Assembly: GCF_947493565.1 (NCBI RefSeq)
Contig: NZ_CANLRG010000003.1
Span: forward strand, 248,001 to 312,000
Length of the DNA stretch: 64,000 nucleotides
Direction of reading: 5' to 3'
Source: an uncultured Lutibacter sp.
GTDB lineage: Bacteria; Bacteroidota; Bacteroidia; Flavobacteriales; Flavobacteriaceae
In this document: positions 9,167-18,664 of the stretch, piece after piece
Numbering within the stretch: the stretch's first letter is position 1
How the letters are laid out: every line of letters starts with the position of its first letter
Position numbers and translations under genes: made by a program
The notes under the pieces: model-generated
Told to the model about the DNA's origin: nothing
The model's input: the letters and a program-made list of their open reading frames with translations, nothing else
The model's database searches: none

Positions 9167-9586
9167 ATGACAACAACTTTAAAATTAAATGACAAAGAGC
9201 TTTTAAAACAAGTTAAAGAATGCTCTTTACCTCCAGAATTATTTACTCATGAAATTCAACTTAAACTTAGTTGGATTTTAATTAATCGTTATGGGTTAGA
9301 AGGTGCAACTAAAAAAAATTGTGAGATTAAAGAAAACTACTATGTAAATGCTTTAAAAAGTAAAAAATTTAATTTACCCTTAACTAAAGCTTATACGGAA
9401 ATTCTTCATCATTTTATGGAAAGATCTTCAGCAAAAGATTTTGATAAATTACTAAGAGAATTTCCTCGGTTAAAGTTTGATTTTAAAGAGTTAGTAAAAA
9501 CCCATTACGGATATAACATTTTAAAAGAACACCGTAATGAGGATTTAAAACCAAACCCAAATAGACCTATTTTATTTACGTTTTAA
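9167..9586 (+). CDS. Hypothetical protein, 139 aa
   Basis: I do not recognise this family. The protein is cytoplasmic (no signal peptide or membrane segment), rich in lysine and leucine, and predicted mostly helical from its composition. The ATG at 9167 is preceded by an A-rich leader, and codon use matches its neighbours. It stands alone on the plus strand between two minus-strand genes and ends 4 bp before the converging FAH gene. It is probably a real gene because the frame is long and uninterrupted in an otherwise minus-strand area. Confidence 0.75.
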   Translation: MTTTLKLNDKELLKQVKECSLPPELFTHEIQLKLSWILINRYGLEGATKKNCEIKENYYVNALKSKKFNLPLTKAYTEILHHFMERSSAKDFDKLLREFPRLKFDFKELVKTHYGYNILKEHRNEDLKPNPNRPILFTF

Positions 9587-9590
9587 TTGA

Positions 9591-10202
9591 TTACTTAACT
9601 TTAATTGAAAATACTTTTTGTTGATGAATTGCACCAACTAGCACATCATTTTCATCAATTTTGCCAACTCCAGCTGGTGTACCTGTGAAAAGTATATCTC
9701 CTTTTTTTAAGGTGAAAAATTGTGAAACATACGCAATTAATTCATCTATTTTCCACAGCATAGCTTTGGTATTCCCATCTTGTACCAACTCATCATTTTT
9801 ATGCAATGTAAATGAAAGATTATTTAAGTCTCCTAAACTTTCTTTTGGCAAAAAAGATCCAACTACAGCACTTCCGTCAAAAGCTTTGGCTTTTTCCCAA
9901 GGCAATCCTTTTGCTTTACAATCGTTTTGTAAATCTCTAGCTGTAAAATCGATTCCTAAACCTATTTCATCATAATATTTATGAGCAAATTTTGATTCAA
10001 TATACTTTCCTACTTTATTAATTTTTACTAAAATTTCAACCTCATAATGTATGTCATTTGAAAAAGGCGGAATAAAAAATGGTTGATTTTTAGCTAAGAT
10101 TGCAGAATCTGGTTTTAAAAAAATAACAGGGTTCTCTGGTTTTTCATTTTCTAGCTCTTCTATATGCTTTGCATAATTACGTCCTATACAAATTATTTTC
10201 AT
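9591..10202 (-). CDS. Fumarylacetoacetate hydrolase (FAH) family protein
   Basis: A 203-residue single-domain member of the FAH superfamily, similar to YcgM/FAHD1-type acylpyruvases and oxaloacetate decarboxylases. Visible motifs: CIGRNYAKHIEEL at the N-terminus, EVEILVKI (metal-binding glutamates), the GIDFTARDLQ region with the catalytic-lid residues, KAKAFDGSAVVG and LFTGTPAGVG near the end. These enzymes cleave C-C bonds next to a keto acid using Mg2+. Substrate is not determined. It is 46 bp behind menB on the same strand and may be co-transcribed with it. Confidence 0.9.
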   Translation of the reverse strand: MKIICIGRNYAKHIEELENEKPENPVIFLKPDSAILAKNQPFFIPPFSNDIHYEVEILVKINKVGKYIESKFAHKYYDEIGLGIDFTARDLQNDCKAKGLPWEKAKAFDGSAVVGSFLPKESLGDLNNLSFTLHKNDELVQDGNTKAMLWKIDELIAYVSQFFTLKKGDILFTGTPAGVGKIDENDVLVGAIHQQKVFSIKVK

Positions 10203-10248
10203 ATGTACTTGTAAATATTATTTTAAGTATAATTGATGATTGATTCAA

Positions 10249-11088
10249 TTAAGGAATCCATTTTTTTTCAAAATTAGGCTTACGCTTTTCTAAAAAGGCA
10301 TTTCTTCCTTCTTTAGCTTCATCTGTCATGTACGCCAAACGAGTGGCTTCGCCTGCAAAAACTTGCTGTCCAACCATACCATCATCAGTTAGGTTCATTG
10401 CAAATTTCAACATTTTTATAGAGGTAGGTGATTTTTCCAAAATTTCCTGTGCCCATTGATAAGCTGTTGTTTCTAATTCGTTATGAGGAATCACTGCATT
10501 GACCATTCCCATTTCAAAAGCTTCTTGTGCAGAGTAATTTCTTCCTAAGAAAAATATTTCACGAGCCTTTTTTTGCCCAACCATTTTTGCTAAATAAGCA
10601 GAACCGTAACCACCATCAAAACTAGTTACATCGGCATCGGTTTGTTTAAAAATTGCGTGCTCTTTACTTGCTAGGGTTAAATCACAAACTACGTGTAAAC
10701 TATGCCCCCCTCCAACTGCCCAACCAGGAACTACTGCAATAACAGCTTTTGGCATAAAGCGAATTAAGCGTTGAACTTCCAAGATATTTAACCTATGGTA
10801 TCCATCTTCACCTACATAACCTTGGTGCCCACGTGCTTTTTGATCACCTCCACTACAAAATGAATAAACTCCATCTTTGGTTGAAGGTCCTTCAGCAGAC
10901 AACAGCACCACTCCTATTGACGTATCTTCACTAGCATCATAAAAAGCTTCATACAACTCTTTTGTTGTTTTTGGTCTAAAAGCATTTCTAACGTTTGGTC
11001 TATTAAAAGCTATACGTGCAACACCATTACACTTTTTATAGGTTATATCTTCAAATTCTTTAGCTGTTTTCCAATTAATTTCTTTCAT
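10249..11088 (-). CDS. menB: 1,4-dihydroxy-2-naphthoyl-CoA synthase MenB
   Basis: MenB is a crotonase-fold enzyme closing the second ring of menaquinone from o-succinylbenzoyl-CoA. The 279 residues show the family marks: RIAFNRPNVRNAFRP, CSGGDQKARG (oxyanion and bicarbonate region), VPGWAVGGGHSLHVVCDLT, and the C-terminal TDEAKEGRNAFLEKRKP. Length is typical. Other menaquinone genes are at 21.5-27.0 kb; menB is separated from menD by a 10-kb accessory block. The upstream region has a near-consensus -7 box (TATTTTTA). Confidence 0.97.
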   Translation of the reverse strand: MKEINWKTAKEFEDITYKKCNGVARIAFNRPNVRNAFRPKTTKELYEAFYDASEDTSIGVVLLSAEGPSTKDGVYSFCSGGDQKARGHQGYVGEDGYHRLNILEVQRLIRFMPKAVIAVVPGWAVGGGHSLHVVCDLTLASKEHAIFKQTDADVTSFDGGYGSAYLAKMVGQKKAREIFFLGRNYSAQEAFEMGMVNAVIPHNELETTAYQWAQEILEKSPTSIKMLKFAMNLTDDGMVGQQVFAGEATRLAYMTDEAKEGRNAFLEKRKPNFEKKWIP

Positions 11089-11203
11089 CTTAATTTTAAT
11101 TAATGTGTAAAAATAACTTATTTTAATGGTTAAAAAAATTTCTAATTCAAAAGATGAAATGTTACTTTGGTGACAAAAAAATGAAAATTAGGAATTAAAG
11201 CAG

Positions 11204-11211
11204 TAATTTTG
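11204..11211 (+). promoter_or_regulatory. Candidate -7 box of the GAF protein gene
   Basis: TAATTTTG, exact TAnnTTTG, 36 bp before the ATG at 11248. No matching -33 TTG at 18-20 bp. Confidence 0.45.
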
Positions 11212-11247
11212 GTCTTTCAATATCGACAAAAATAAAAATTCAACAAT

Positions 11248-13638
11248 ATGAGGATACTTGCTACTAATTTTAACAAGCCTGTAGAATTACCTTTAAAACT
11301 TAAAATTAGTTTTGAGGCTGTTTTTGAGTATCTTGAAAATATTACTAAAGATAACAACCATTATTTAAATTCAACGGCTCTTGAATTATTAAAAGAATAC
11401 GAACAATATCCTGAATTAAGAACTGGTTTTGAAGACTTAAGTTATTTGGATAAATACAATAATCAAATTGATAAATTATTATCCATTTTATTTCCTGATT
11501 TATTACAAAATAATGAAATAAAAGCTGCAACTATTCCATTTGAATTTACAACATTCAAACTTTCAAAAAGGTTTCAACAAATTATTGAAGATGCCGGTGA
11601 AAACTATGAGTTCAAGCTACGAAATTTTGATGAATCTAAAATATATATTCTTAGCTGTGCTTTTATTTTATCTTATTGCCATAATGTAACGATTGATTTT
11701 AAAAGACCTTTTCTTTTTGATATTCCAAATATTAAAACTGGAATTACTAAACATTATAGAACATTATTAAATGGTGATTTTTTTAAAGTTACACCTTTAG
11801 CATCTGCTCCAAAAATTGCTGATGAAGATGTAAAGTTGTTATTAGATAATTTTAATAATATTGACATTTGGAAAGAAAAATTTCCACCTAACAGCTATCA
11901 GTTTACAGGTTTTGGTATGATGAATTTGTTTGACGTTACCCCCGATCAAGCCCTTTCAAACCTAAAAGAGAACCTGCTTAGAAAAGATGAGCAAGCCTTT
12001 GAAGCAATTGAAAAAAGTATTTCAAATTTATTTGGCTCAAACAATATAAAATTTGGATTCTCAACTTATGGTATTAGTAAAGAATCTTTCGTTTCAAAAA
12101 ACTATCAAGCCCAAAATAGTTTTATCTTAAAATCAATTGAAAATGTTGATTGCCAAAATTTCTTCTGCAACTCAATCATTTCCAAAGTTTTTGAACACAA
12201 AGAATTATTAGCAATTTCCAATATTGATGAATATGGTGAAGGTTCAAATTATAACGGATTTTATAAATCTTTAAAACAACAAGGCATTCAAAGTTTAATT
12301 TTAGTTCCTTTAAAACTAAATGAAGACTTTTTTGTTGTTATGGAATTGGTTTCAGACACTAAATATGAACTGAATTCTATTAATGCTTTTAAACTTAAAG
12401 ATGTAGCTCCAGTATTTAAAATTGCTATTGAGCGTTATATGGACGAATATGAAACCAAACTTGAATCTATTATTCAAGAAAATTACACTTCGCTACACCC
12501 AGCAGTAAAATGGAAATTTTATGAGCAGGCTGAAGCCTACCTATTTAACAACGAAACTAATAGTAAAGGTGCTACTAATTTGAAAAATATTGTTTTTGAA
12601 AACGTAGTTCCTCTATATGGTCAAAGTGATATTAAAGGATCATCCATTGCAAGAAACAAAGCCATTCAGCAAGACCTTGTAAAACAACTTGGACTGGCTT
12701 CAAAAGTAATTGAAAAAGCTAAGCAACTCTATAAACTTCCTATTTATAATGATTTATTATTTAGAATTGATGAGTGCCTAAATAATACTAAAAAAGGACT
12801 AAACTCTGGTGATGAGATGTCTTTAACAGATTTTTTAAAAAAAGATATTTATCCCGTATTTAATCATTTAAAAACATTAGATGAAAGTTTAAAAAATGAA
12901 ATTGAAAATTATATGCAACAAATTGATGATAAACTTTTTGTTGTTTATGATAAAAGAAAAAAATACGAAGAAAGTGTTACCATTCTAAATGATGAACTTG
13001 CCAAATATATTGATAAAAAACAAATAGAAGCTCAAAAAATGTTCCCTCATTATTTTGAACGTTATAAAACAGATGGAATTGATTACAATATGTATATTGG
13101 TCAATCTTTAGTTAAAAATTGCACCTACAACAAGTTGTATTTATATAATTTAAGATTGTGGCAATTGCAACTAATGTGCGAATTAGAAAATATAGCTTAT
13201 AAATTAAAAGATACATTAGAACACCCTTTAGAAATTGCCTCGTTAATACTTATTCATAGCAATCCTTTAGCTATTAAATTTAGACTAGATGAAAAGCGAT
13301 TTGATGTTGATGGTGCCTATAATATTCGGTATGAAATTATTAAAAAACGTATTGACAAAGCACTTATAAAAAACACCAAAAAAAGAATTACACAACCAGG
13401 TAAAATCACTATAGTTTATAGTCAAAACAAAGAAGCTGCTGAATACTTAAAATATATAAAATATTTACAATCTAACAATTATCTATTATCAACTATTGAA
13501 AAATTAGAAATAGAAGATTTAGTGGGTATTTCAGGATTAAAAGCAATAAGAGTTGCTGTTAATTATAACAATTCATCCGAAAAAAGTATTACTTTAAATG
13601 ATATTATGAAAGTTATAAAAGATGAGCATTTAAATTAA
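11248..13638 (+). CDS. Large GAF-domain-like cytoplasmic protein, 796 aa
   Basis: A conserved flavobacterial type of protein with no assigned role. There is no signal peptide and no membrane segment. Residues about 250-400 look like a GAF fold (alternating strands with LAISNIDEYGEGSNY and SLILVPLKLNEDFFVVMELVS). Residues about 420-600 are helical and may form coiled coils; the last 200 residues carry no recognisable motif. No kinase, cyclase, HTH or diguanylate-cyclase motif is seen, so it may be a sensor lacking its own output. Its last codons overlap the 3' end of the HD-PycTM gene on the other strand by 9 bp. Confidence 0.75.
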   Translation: MRILATNFNKPVELPLKLKISFEAVFEYLENITKDNNHYLNSTALELLKEYEQYPELRTGFEDLSYLDKYNNQIDKLLSILFPDLLQNNEIKAATIPFEFTTFKLSKRFQQIIEDAGENYEFKLRNFDESKIYILSCAFILSYCHNVTIDFKRPFLFDIPNIKTGITKHYRTLLNGDFFKVTPLASAPKIADEDVKLLLDNFNNIDIWKEKFPPNSYQFTGFGMMNLFDVTPDQALSNLKENLLRKDEQAFEAIEKSISNLFGSNNIKFGFSTYGISKESFVSKNYQAQNSFILKSIENVDCQNFFCNSIISKVFEHKELLAISNIDEYGEGSNYNGFYKSLKQQGIQSLILVPLKLNEDFFVVMELVSDTKYELNSINAFKLKDVAPVFKIAIERYMDEYETKLESIIQENYTSLHPAVKWKFYEQAEAYLFNNETNSKGATNLKNIVFENVVPLYGQSDIKGSSIARNKAIQQDLVKQLGLASKVIEKAKQLYKLPIYNDLLFRIDECLNNTKKGLNSGDEMSLTDFLKKDIYPVFNHLKTLDESLKNEIENYMQQIDDKLFVVYDKRKKYEESVTILNDELAKYIDKKQIEAQKMFPHYFERYKTDGIDYNMYIGQSLVKNCTYNKLYLYNLRLWQLQLMCELENIAYKLKDTLEHPLEIASLILIHSNPLAIKFRLDEKRFDVDGAYNIRYEIIKKRIDKALIKNTKKRITQPGKITIVYSQNKEAAEYLKYIKYLQSNNYLLSTIEKLEIEDLVGISGLKAIRVAVNYNNSSEKSITLNDIMKVIKDEHLN

Positions 13639-14865
13639 ACTTGCAATGGTATCATTATTTTTCATTAGTTCAAAAGCAATTACAAAAGCTATAACAGATA
13701 CAATAACACCTATCATAAATATTGTATACGCAATACGTAATAATCTATATTTTTTATCCAAAACTATTCCTAAATAATACAAATCTTTCATTAAAGATTG
13801 ATACAAATAGTCACGGTCATTCATCATTTCTGACATCCCATCTTGAAATTCCTTTAAAGGCATTTTATGAAAATTTCCAAAAAACAGAAGGTTCACTTTT
13901 CTATTTACTACATCTTCTTTAGTAAACTTTCCAGAAGTAATTTTTGGGCGTGTTGATAGTATTGAAAAAATCATAGTAACCACTGTAATAAACAAAAAGA
14001 AAAGCGTTGGGTAAATCAAATAGTAATTACTAGGCTTATCTAACTTTGGAAACAAATTGGACAATGCTATAGAAAGTATAATAGCACTTACAGAAAGTAA
14101 AATATTGGCTTTTGTATCAGCAATATCACTCAATTTTATATGATTTCTAAGCGTAACCCTGTACATGGTTTCAATACCTCTATCAGGTCTTTCATCTTTA
14201 GCCTTTTTACGTTTTAAATCTTCTTTTTTGAGTTTATTTTTAACTTCCTGTTCTTCTTGTTTTACAATTGCTTTTTTTAAATCTTTTTGAATTTTCAACC
14301 AATTAAATGTTTTTTGCGCATTTAATTTACTAAAAGCATAGTTGGTAAAATAGCTATGTTTACTTAAAAACTCTTCGGTACTTTTTAACCATTCAATATC
14401 TGTTAAGTGTTTGTCACATAATTGCGCCCACTCTGAACGTAATAAATTTGATTTTTCAATATAATTTTCAGTCCCCAAATGAAACAAATCTGCATCACAA
14501 ATAATTTCTTCTAATTTATTAGATGGTTTTTGAGGCATTCCAGTTGCATCAATTAAAGAAAATACTTTTTTTAGTTTGTCTTCAGGGTAGTTTTTTTCTT
14601 CTAAAAATTGCTTAGCAATACTTTTACTTTTATCTTCATGGTTTTCAATTCCTTCTATATAACCAGTATCATGAAACCAAGCAGCTAATAATAAAACTTC
14701 TAATTCTTCTTCAATTATATTTTCAGCAACGGCAATTTCAAAAACTGCTTGTACTACTTCATGAGTATGATTATAATTGTGGTAAACTACTTTAGGAGAT
14801 AGGTTATTTTTCAATAAATTAAAAACAAAACTTTGAGCCTCTTTAAAAAAATCGTTTTCTAACAT
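13630..14865 (-). CDS. HD-domain phosphohydrolase fused to a PycTM (Pycsar-effector-like) membrane domain
   Basis: The 411-residue protein has two parts. Residues 1-195 form an HD phosphohydrolase with likely metal ligands H33/H35, the H65-D66 doublet (AAWFHDTGY) and D124/D126 (ICDADLFHLG). After a basic linker (195-235), residues 240-411 match the PycTM/DUF5706 type: YRVTLRNHIKLSDIADTKAN, then hydrophobic helices at about 256-273, 280-302 and 376-401. PycTM is the membrane module of effectors in Pycsar anti-phage systems, but the HD-fused form is also widespread in Flavobacteria without a cyclase. I see no pyrimidine cyclase nearby. It may hydrolyse a nucleotide signal at the membrane. It converges on the GAF gene. 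Confidence 0.82.
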   Translation of the reverse strand: MLENDFFKEAQSFVFNLLKNNLSPKVVYHNYNHTHEVVQAVFEIAVAENIIEEELEVLLLAAWFHDTGYIEGIENHEDKSKSIAKQFLEEKNYPEDKLKKVFSLIDATGMPQKPSNKLEEIICDADLFHLGTENYIEKSNLLRSEWAQLCDKHLTDIEWLKSTEEFLSKHSYFTNYAFSKLNAQKTFNWLKIQKDLKKAIVKQEEQEVKNKLKKEDLKRKKAKDERPDRGIETMYRVTLRNHIKLSDIADTKANILLSVSAIILSIALSNLFPKLDKPSNYYLIYPTLFFLFITVVTMIFSILSTRPKITSGKFTKEDVVNRKVNLLFFGNFHKMPLKEFQDGMSEMMNDRDYLYQSLMKDLYYLGIVLDKKYRLLRIAYTIFMIGVIVSVIAFVIAFELMKNNDTIASLI

Positions 14866-14937
14866 AAAACAAATGAATCGTTGAAAATCAAAAATACATA
14901 AATTTATGTATTTTTAAACACTGAAATTTTACTATTA

Positions 14938-17900
14938 ATGAAGATCCTATTATTTAAAAAATACATATTTATAATATCTCTACTTTTTTTAAGTAGTTGC
15001 GCTACTTACCAAGCTAAATACCATTCTAAAAATGACACTTTTTCTTTTAATCAAAAACCTCCTTCTTCTGAAAAAATTGTACATACTTTTTATTTAATAG
15101 GAGATGCAGGCAATGCTCAAGAAAATGAACAATTAACTCATTTCAACTTATTAAAAGAAGAGTTATCAATAGCTGATAAAAATTCAACAGTTTTATTTTT
15201 AGGAGATAATTTATATGAAAAAGGAATGCCTAAAAAAGAACATGTCACTCGAAAAATTTCAGAACATCGTTTAGATGCTCAAATTGAATTAGTTAAAAAT
15301 TTTAAAGGTCAACCTATTTTTATTCCTGGAAATCACGAGTATTATAGTGATGGTATTAAAGGACTAAAACGTGAAGAAGAATATATTATTGAAAATTTAA
15401 AAAATAAAAACAGTTTTTTACCCAAAGATGGTTGTCCACTAAAAAAAGTAGATATCTCCGAAAATCTTGTTTTGATTATTGTAGATTCTCAGTGGTATTT
15501 AGAGGATTGGGATAAAAACCCAACTATGAATGATGATTGTGAAATTAAAACCAAAGAACGCTTTTTTGATGAATTTGAAAGTTTAATTAAAAAAAATGCT
15601 ACTAAAACTATGGTTGTTGCCATACATCATCCCTTATTTAGTAACGGATCACATGGAGGACAATTTTCACTTCGCAAACAATTTTATCCAGTTAACAATA
15701 AAATTCCATTACCATTACTTGGAACTATGGTTAATGTGTTAAGAAAAACCAGCGGTATTTCTGTACAAGACATGAACAATCAACTTTATTTAGAATTAAA
15801 AAAGCGTCTAATTACCATAAGTCAAAAAGCTGATAAAATAATTTTTACATCGGGTCATGAACATAATCTACAATATATTTTTAAAGATAATATTCCACAA
15901 ATTGTTAGTGGTTCTGGATCTAAAACTTCTGAAGTTAGAGCCATTAATGGGAGTCAATTTTCTTATGGGAAAAAAGGCTACGCTAAAATTACAGTTTACC
16001 AAAATGGAGAATCTTGGGTACAATTTTTTACAGAAATAAATGGAGAAAATAACCTATTATATACTACCAAAATACACAATGCAACTACAGCTTCAAAATT
16101 AACATCTTATCCTGTAAAATTTCCTCCCTTTGTTTCTAGTTCCATTTATTCCAAAAGTGAAGTTCTTAAAAGTAAACTGCACAATATGTTATGGGGAAAG
16201 CATTATAGAAAATATTATGGAACATCAATTTCTGCACCAACAGTATTATTAGACACTTTGTTTGGTGGCTTAAAACCTACTAGAAAAGGAGGTGGAAACC
16301 AATCTAGATCACTTAGACTTGAAGATAAAAATGGTAAAGAATATGTAATGAGAGCTTTGCGAAAAAGTGCCACACAATATATTCAAGCAGTGGCCTATAA
16401 AGACACGTACGTTGAAGGTCAGTTTGAAAACACCTATGCCGAAAATTTATTGCTCGACATTTATACCACAGCTCATCCCTACGCTCCTTTTTCTGTAGGA
16501 AAACTTTCCGACGCTATAAATATTTACCATCCAAACCCTATTTTATATTATGTTCCTAAACAAAATGCATTAAAAAATTTTAATCACGATTTTGGAGATG
16601 AATTATATATGATTGAAGAACGTGCCGCAGATAATCATGGAGATAAAGCTAATTTTGGTTATTCAAATAAGTTAATTAGTACTGTTGATTTATTAGAAAA
16701 ATTAAGAGAAACAGACGATAATACTATTGATGAAAACAGTTATATTAGAGCTCGTTTATTTGATATGCTTATTGGAGATTGGGATAGACATGAAGACCAA
16801 TGGCGTTGGGCAGAATTTAAAGATGGAAAGAAAAAGATATATCAACCCGTACCTAGAGATAGAGACCAAGCATTCTCTAAAAATGACGGTTTTATTCTAG
16901 GATTTATTACAAGAGCCATTCCTGCGCTTAAATTAATGCAAGTATATGATTCCAATATTAGAAATGTAAAATGGTTTAATTTAGAGCCTTACCCTTTAGA
17001 CATGGCGCTTATCAATAATTCCACATATAAAAATTGGCAAGAGCAAGTTAATTTCATCCAAAAAAACATAACTGATGAAGTAATTGAAGATGCTTTCAAT
17101 AAATTACCTACTGAAGTGAATGATGAAACAATTCTTGAAATTAAAAAGAAATTAAAAGGTCGACTTCAAAATTTGCCTTTAATTGCGGAAAAATATTATA
17201 ATCAACTTTCAAAATATGGAGTTGTTAAAGGAACCGACAAAGATAATTGGTTTGATATTGAGCGTTTAGAAAACGGAGAAACATCTATTAAAATATTCAA
17301 CATAAAAAACAACAAAAAAGGAAACAAAATTTTTGAAAAAACTTATTCAAAAAATAAAACTAAAGAACTTTGGGTATATGGCTTAGATGATAATGATGTT
17401 TTTAATGTAACAGGTATTAAACAAAATATAATTCCTTTAAGAATTATTGGCGGTCAAAATAATGATACATACAACATTAAAAACGATAAAAAAGTAACCA
17501 TTTACGATTATAAAACTAAAAAAAATACATTTACAACAACCAAAGGAAAACAAAAACTATATAACAACTACGAAACTAATTTTTACAACTATAAAAAATT
17601 AAAATACAATCACTACCAATTGTTACCTTCTATTGGTTCTAATCCTGATGATGGTATAAAAATTGGAATCAATAGTGTTTTTACTAAATATGCTTTTGAA
17701 AGAAATCCATTTACCCAACAACATACCATAAACGCTGCGTATTATTTCAGTCATAAAGGGTTTGATATTCGCTATACAGGTGAATTTGCTTCTATTTTTA
17801 ACAAATGGAATTTTCAAATAGAATCAACATTTACAAGTCCTAATTATAGTATTAATTATTTTGGTTTTGGAAATGAAACTATTAATTATGAAGATGAATT

Positions 17901-18642
17901 TGATGAAGATTTTCATAGAGTTAAATTGAGTACTTATTCCATAGCTCCAGCTTTAAAATGGAAAGGACGTTTTGGTGCAGAATTTAAAATTGGCGCATTT
18001 ATTGAAAGTATCGAGGTAGAAAATACAACCAATCGTTTTATTAATACATTAGATTTTAAGTTAGATGAGAGAGAAAATTATACAGGTTTAAAATCGTCAT
18101 ATACTTATAAAAATTATGACAATAAGTTATTTCCAACTTTAGGTATGAACTTTACATTTGATATGGGTTGGAAAACTAATTTGAAAAATTCCATAGAAAA
18201 TCATGTCTATATTACTCCATCTTTAGGCATCACACACAAAATATCGTCTAATGGAAACTTAGTTTTAGCAACAAAAATGAAAGGAAATCTAATAATTGGT
18301 GATCACTTTAAATTTTACAATGCAGCAAGTATTGGAGGTTTAGATGGGTTGAGAGGTTATAGAAATCAACGTTTTATTGGGAATCGCTCTTTTTACCAAA
18401 ACACAGATATTCGATTTAATCTAAGGAAAGTTAAAACAGGGCTAGTACCCCTTCAAATGGGATTATTTGGTGGTTTTGATTACGGAAGAGTTTGGTTGAA
18501 AAACGAAAATTCTAAAGATTGGAAAACTTCCTATGGAGGTGGTTTTTGGTTAGTTGCTGCAGAAATTATTAATTTAAATGCTTCACTTTTCAATTCTAAA
18601 GATGGAACTTATTTTAAATTTGGTTTAGGTTTTGGGTTTTAA
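14938..18642 (+). CDS. Lipoprotein with metallophosphoesterase, kinase-like middle region and C-terminal outer-membrane barrel, 1234 aa
   Basis: A lipobox ends LSSC (C21). Residues 50-380 are a calcineurin-type phosphoesterase: GDAGN (55-59), GDN (89-91), GNHE (131-134), HH (230-231) and GHEH (306-309), a complete dinuclear metal site. Residues about 440-700 are unassigned, but a glycine-rich segment (443-453), a basic strand YVMRALRK, GDWDRHEDQW (613-622) and PRDRDQAF (639-646) resemble the catalytic and metal loops of HipA/CotH/FAM20-type kinases. Residues about 870-1234 form a Bac_surface_Ag/BamA-like barrel with RGYRNQRFIGN and a terminal phenylalanine. It starts a plus-strand run with the next two genes (22 bp and 13 bp gaps). 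Confidence 0.85.
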   Translation: MKILLFKKYIFIISLLFLSSCATYQAKYHSKNDTFSFNQKPPSSEKIVHTFYLIGDAGNAQENEQLTHFNLLKEELSIADKNSTVLFLGDNLYEKGMPKKEHVTRKISEHRLDAQIELVKNFKGQPIFIPGNHEYYSDGIKGLKREEEYIIENLKNKNSFLPKDGCPLKKVDISENLVLIIVDSQWYLEDWDKNPTMNDDCEIKTKERFFDEFESLIKKNATKTMVVAIHHPLFSNGSHGGQFSLRKQFYPVNNKIPLPLLGTMVNVLRKTSGISVQDMNNQLYLELKKRLITISQKADKIIFTSGHEHNLQYIFKDNIPQIVSGSGSKTSEVRAINGSQFSYGKKGYAKITVYQNGESWVQFFTEINGENNLLYTTKIHNATTASKLTSYPVKFPPFVSSSIYSKSEVLKSKLHNMLWGKHYRKYYGTSISAPTVLLDTLFGGLKPTRKGGGNQSRSLRLEDKNGKEYVMRALRKSATQYIQAVAYKDTYVEGQFENTYAENLLLDIYTTAHPYAPFSVGKLSDAINIYHPNPILYYVPKQNALKNFNHDFGDELYMIEERAADNHGDKANFGYSNKLISTVDLLEKLRETDDNTIDENSYIRARLFDMLIGDWDRHEDQWRWAEFKDGKKKIYQPVPRDRDQAFSKNDGFILGFITRAIPALKLMQVYDSNIRNVKWFNLEPYPLDMALINNSTYKNWQEQVNFIQKNITDEVIEDAFNKLPTEVNDETILEIKKKLKGRLQNLPLIAEKYYNQLSKYGVVKGTDKDNWFDIERLENGETSIKIFNIKNNKKGNKIFEKTYSKNKTKELWVYGLDDNDVFNVTGIKQNIIPLRIIGGQNNDTYNIKNDKKVTIYDYKTKKNTFTTTKGKQKLYNNYETNFYNYKKLKYNHYQLLPSIGSNPDDGIKIGINSVFTKYAFERNPFTQQHTINAAYYFSHKGFDIRYTGEFASIFNKWNFQIESTFTSPNYSINYFGFGNETINYEDEFDEDFHRVKLSTYSIAPALKWKGRFGAEFKIGAFIESIEVENTTNRFINTLDFKLDERENYTGLKSSYTYKNYDNKLFPTLGMNFTFDMGWKTNLKNSIENHVYITPSLGITHKISSNGNLVLATKMKGNLIIGDHFKFYNAASIGGLDGLRGYRNQRFIGNRSFYQNTDIRFNLRKVKTGLVPLQMGLFGGFDYGRVWLKNENSKDWKTSYGGGFWLVAAEIINLNASLFNSKDGTYFKFGLGFGF

Positions 18643-18664
18643 TAAAAAAAAGTAAATTTAAACT

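Noticed and set aside
13630-14865. A complete Pycsar anti-phage system
   Set aside because: Only the PycTM-like domain is present. No uridylate or cytidylate cyclase is encoded anywhere in the window, so I report the fusion, not a defence system.
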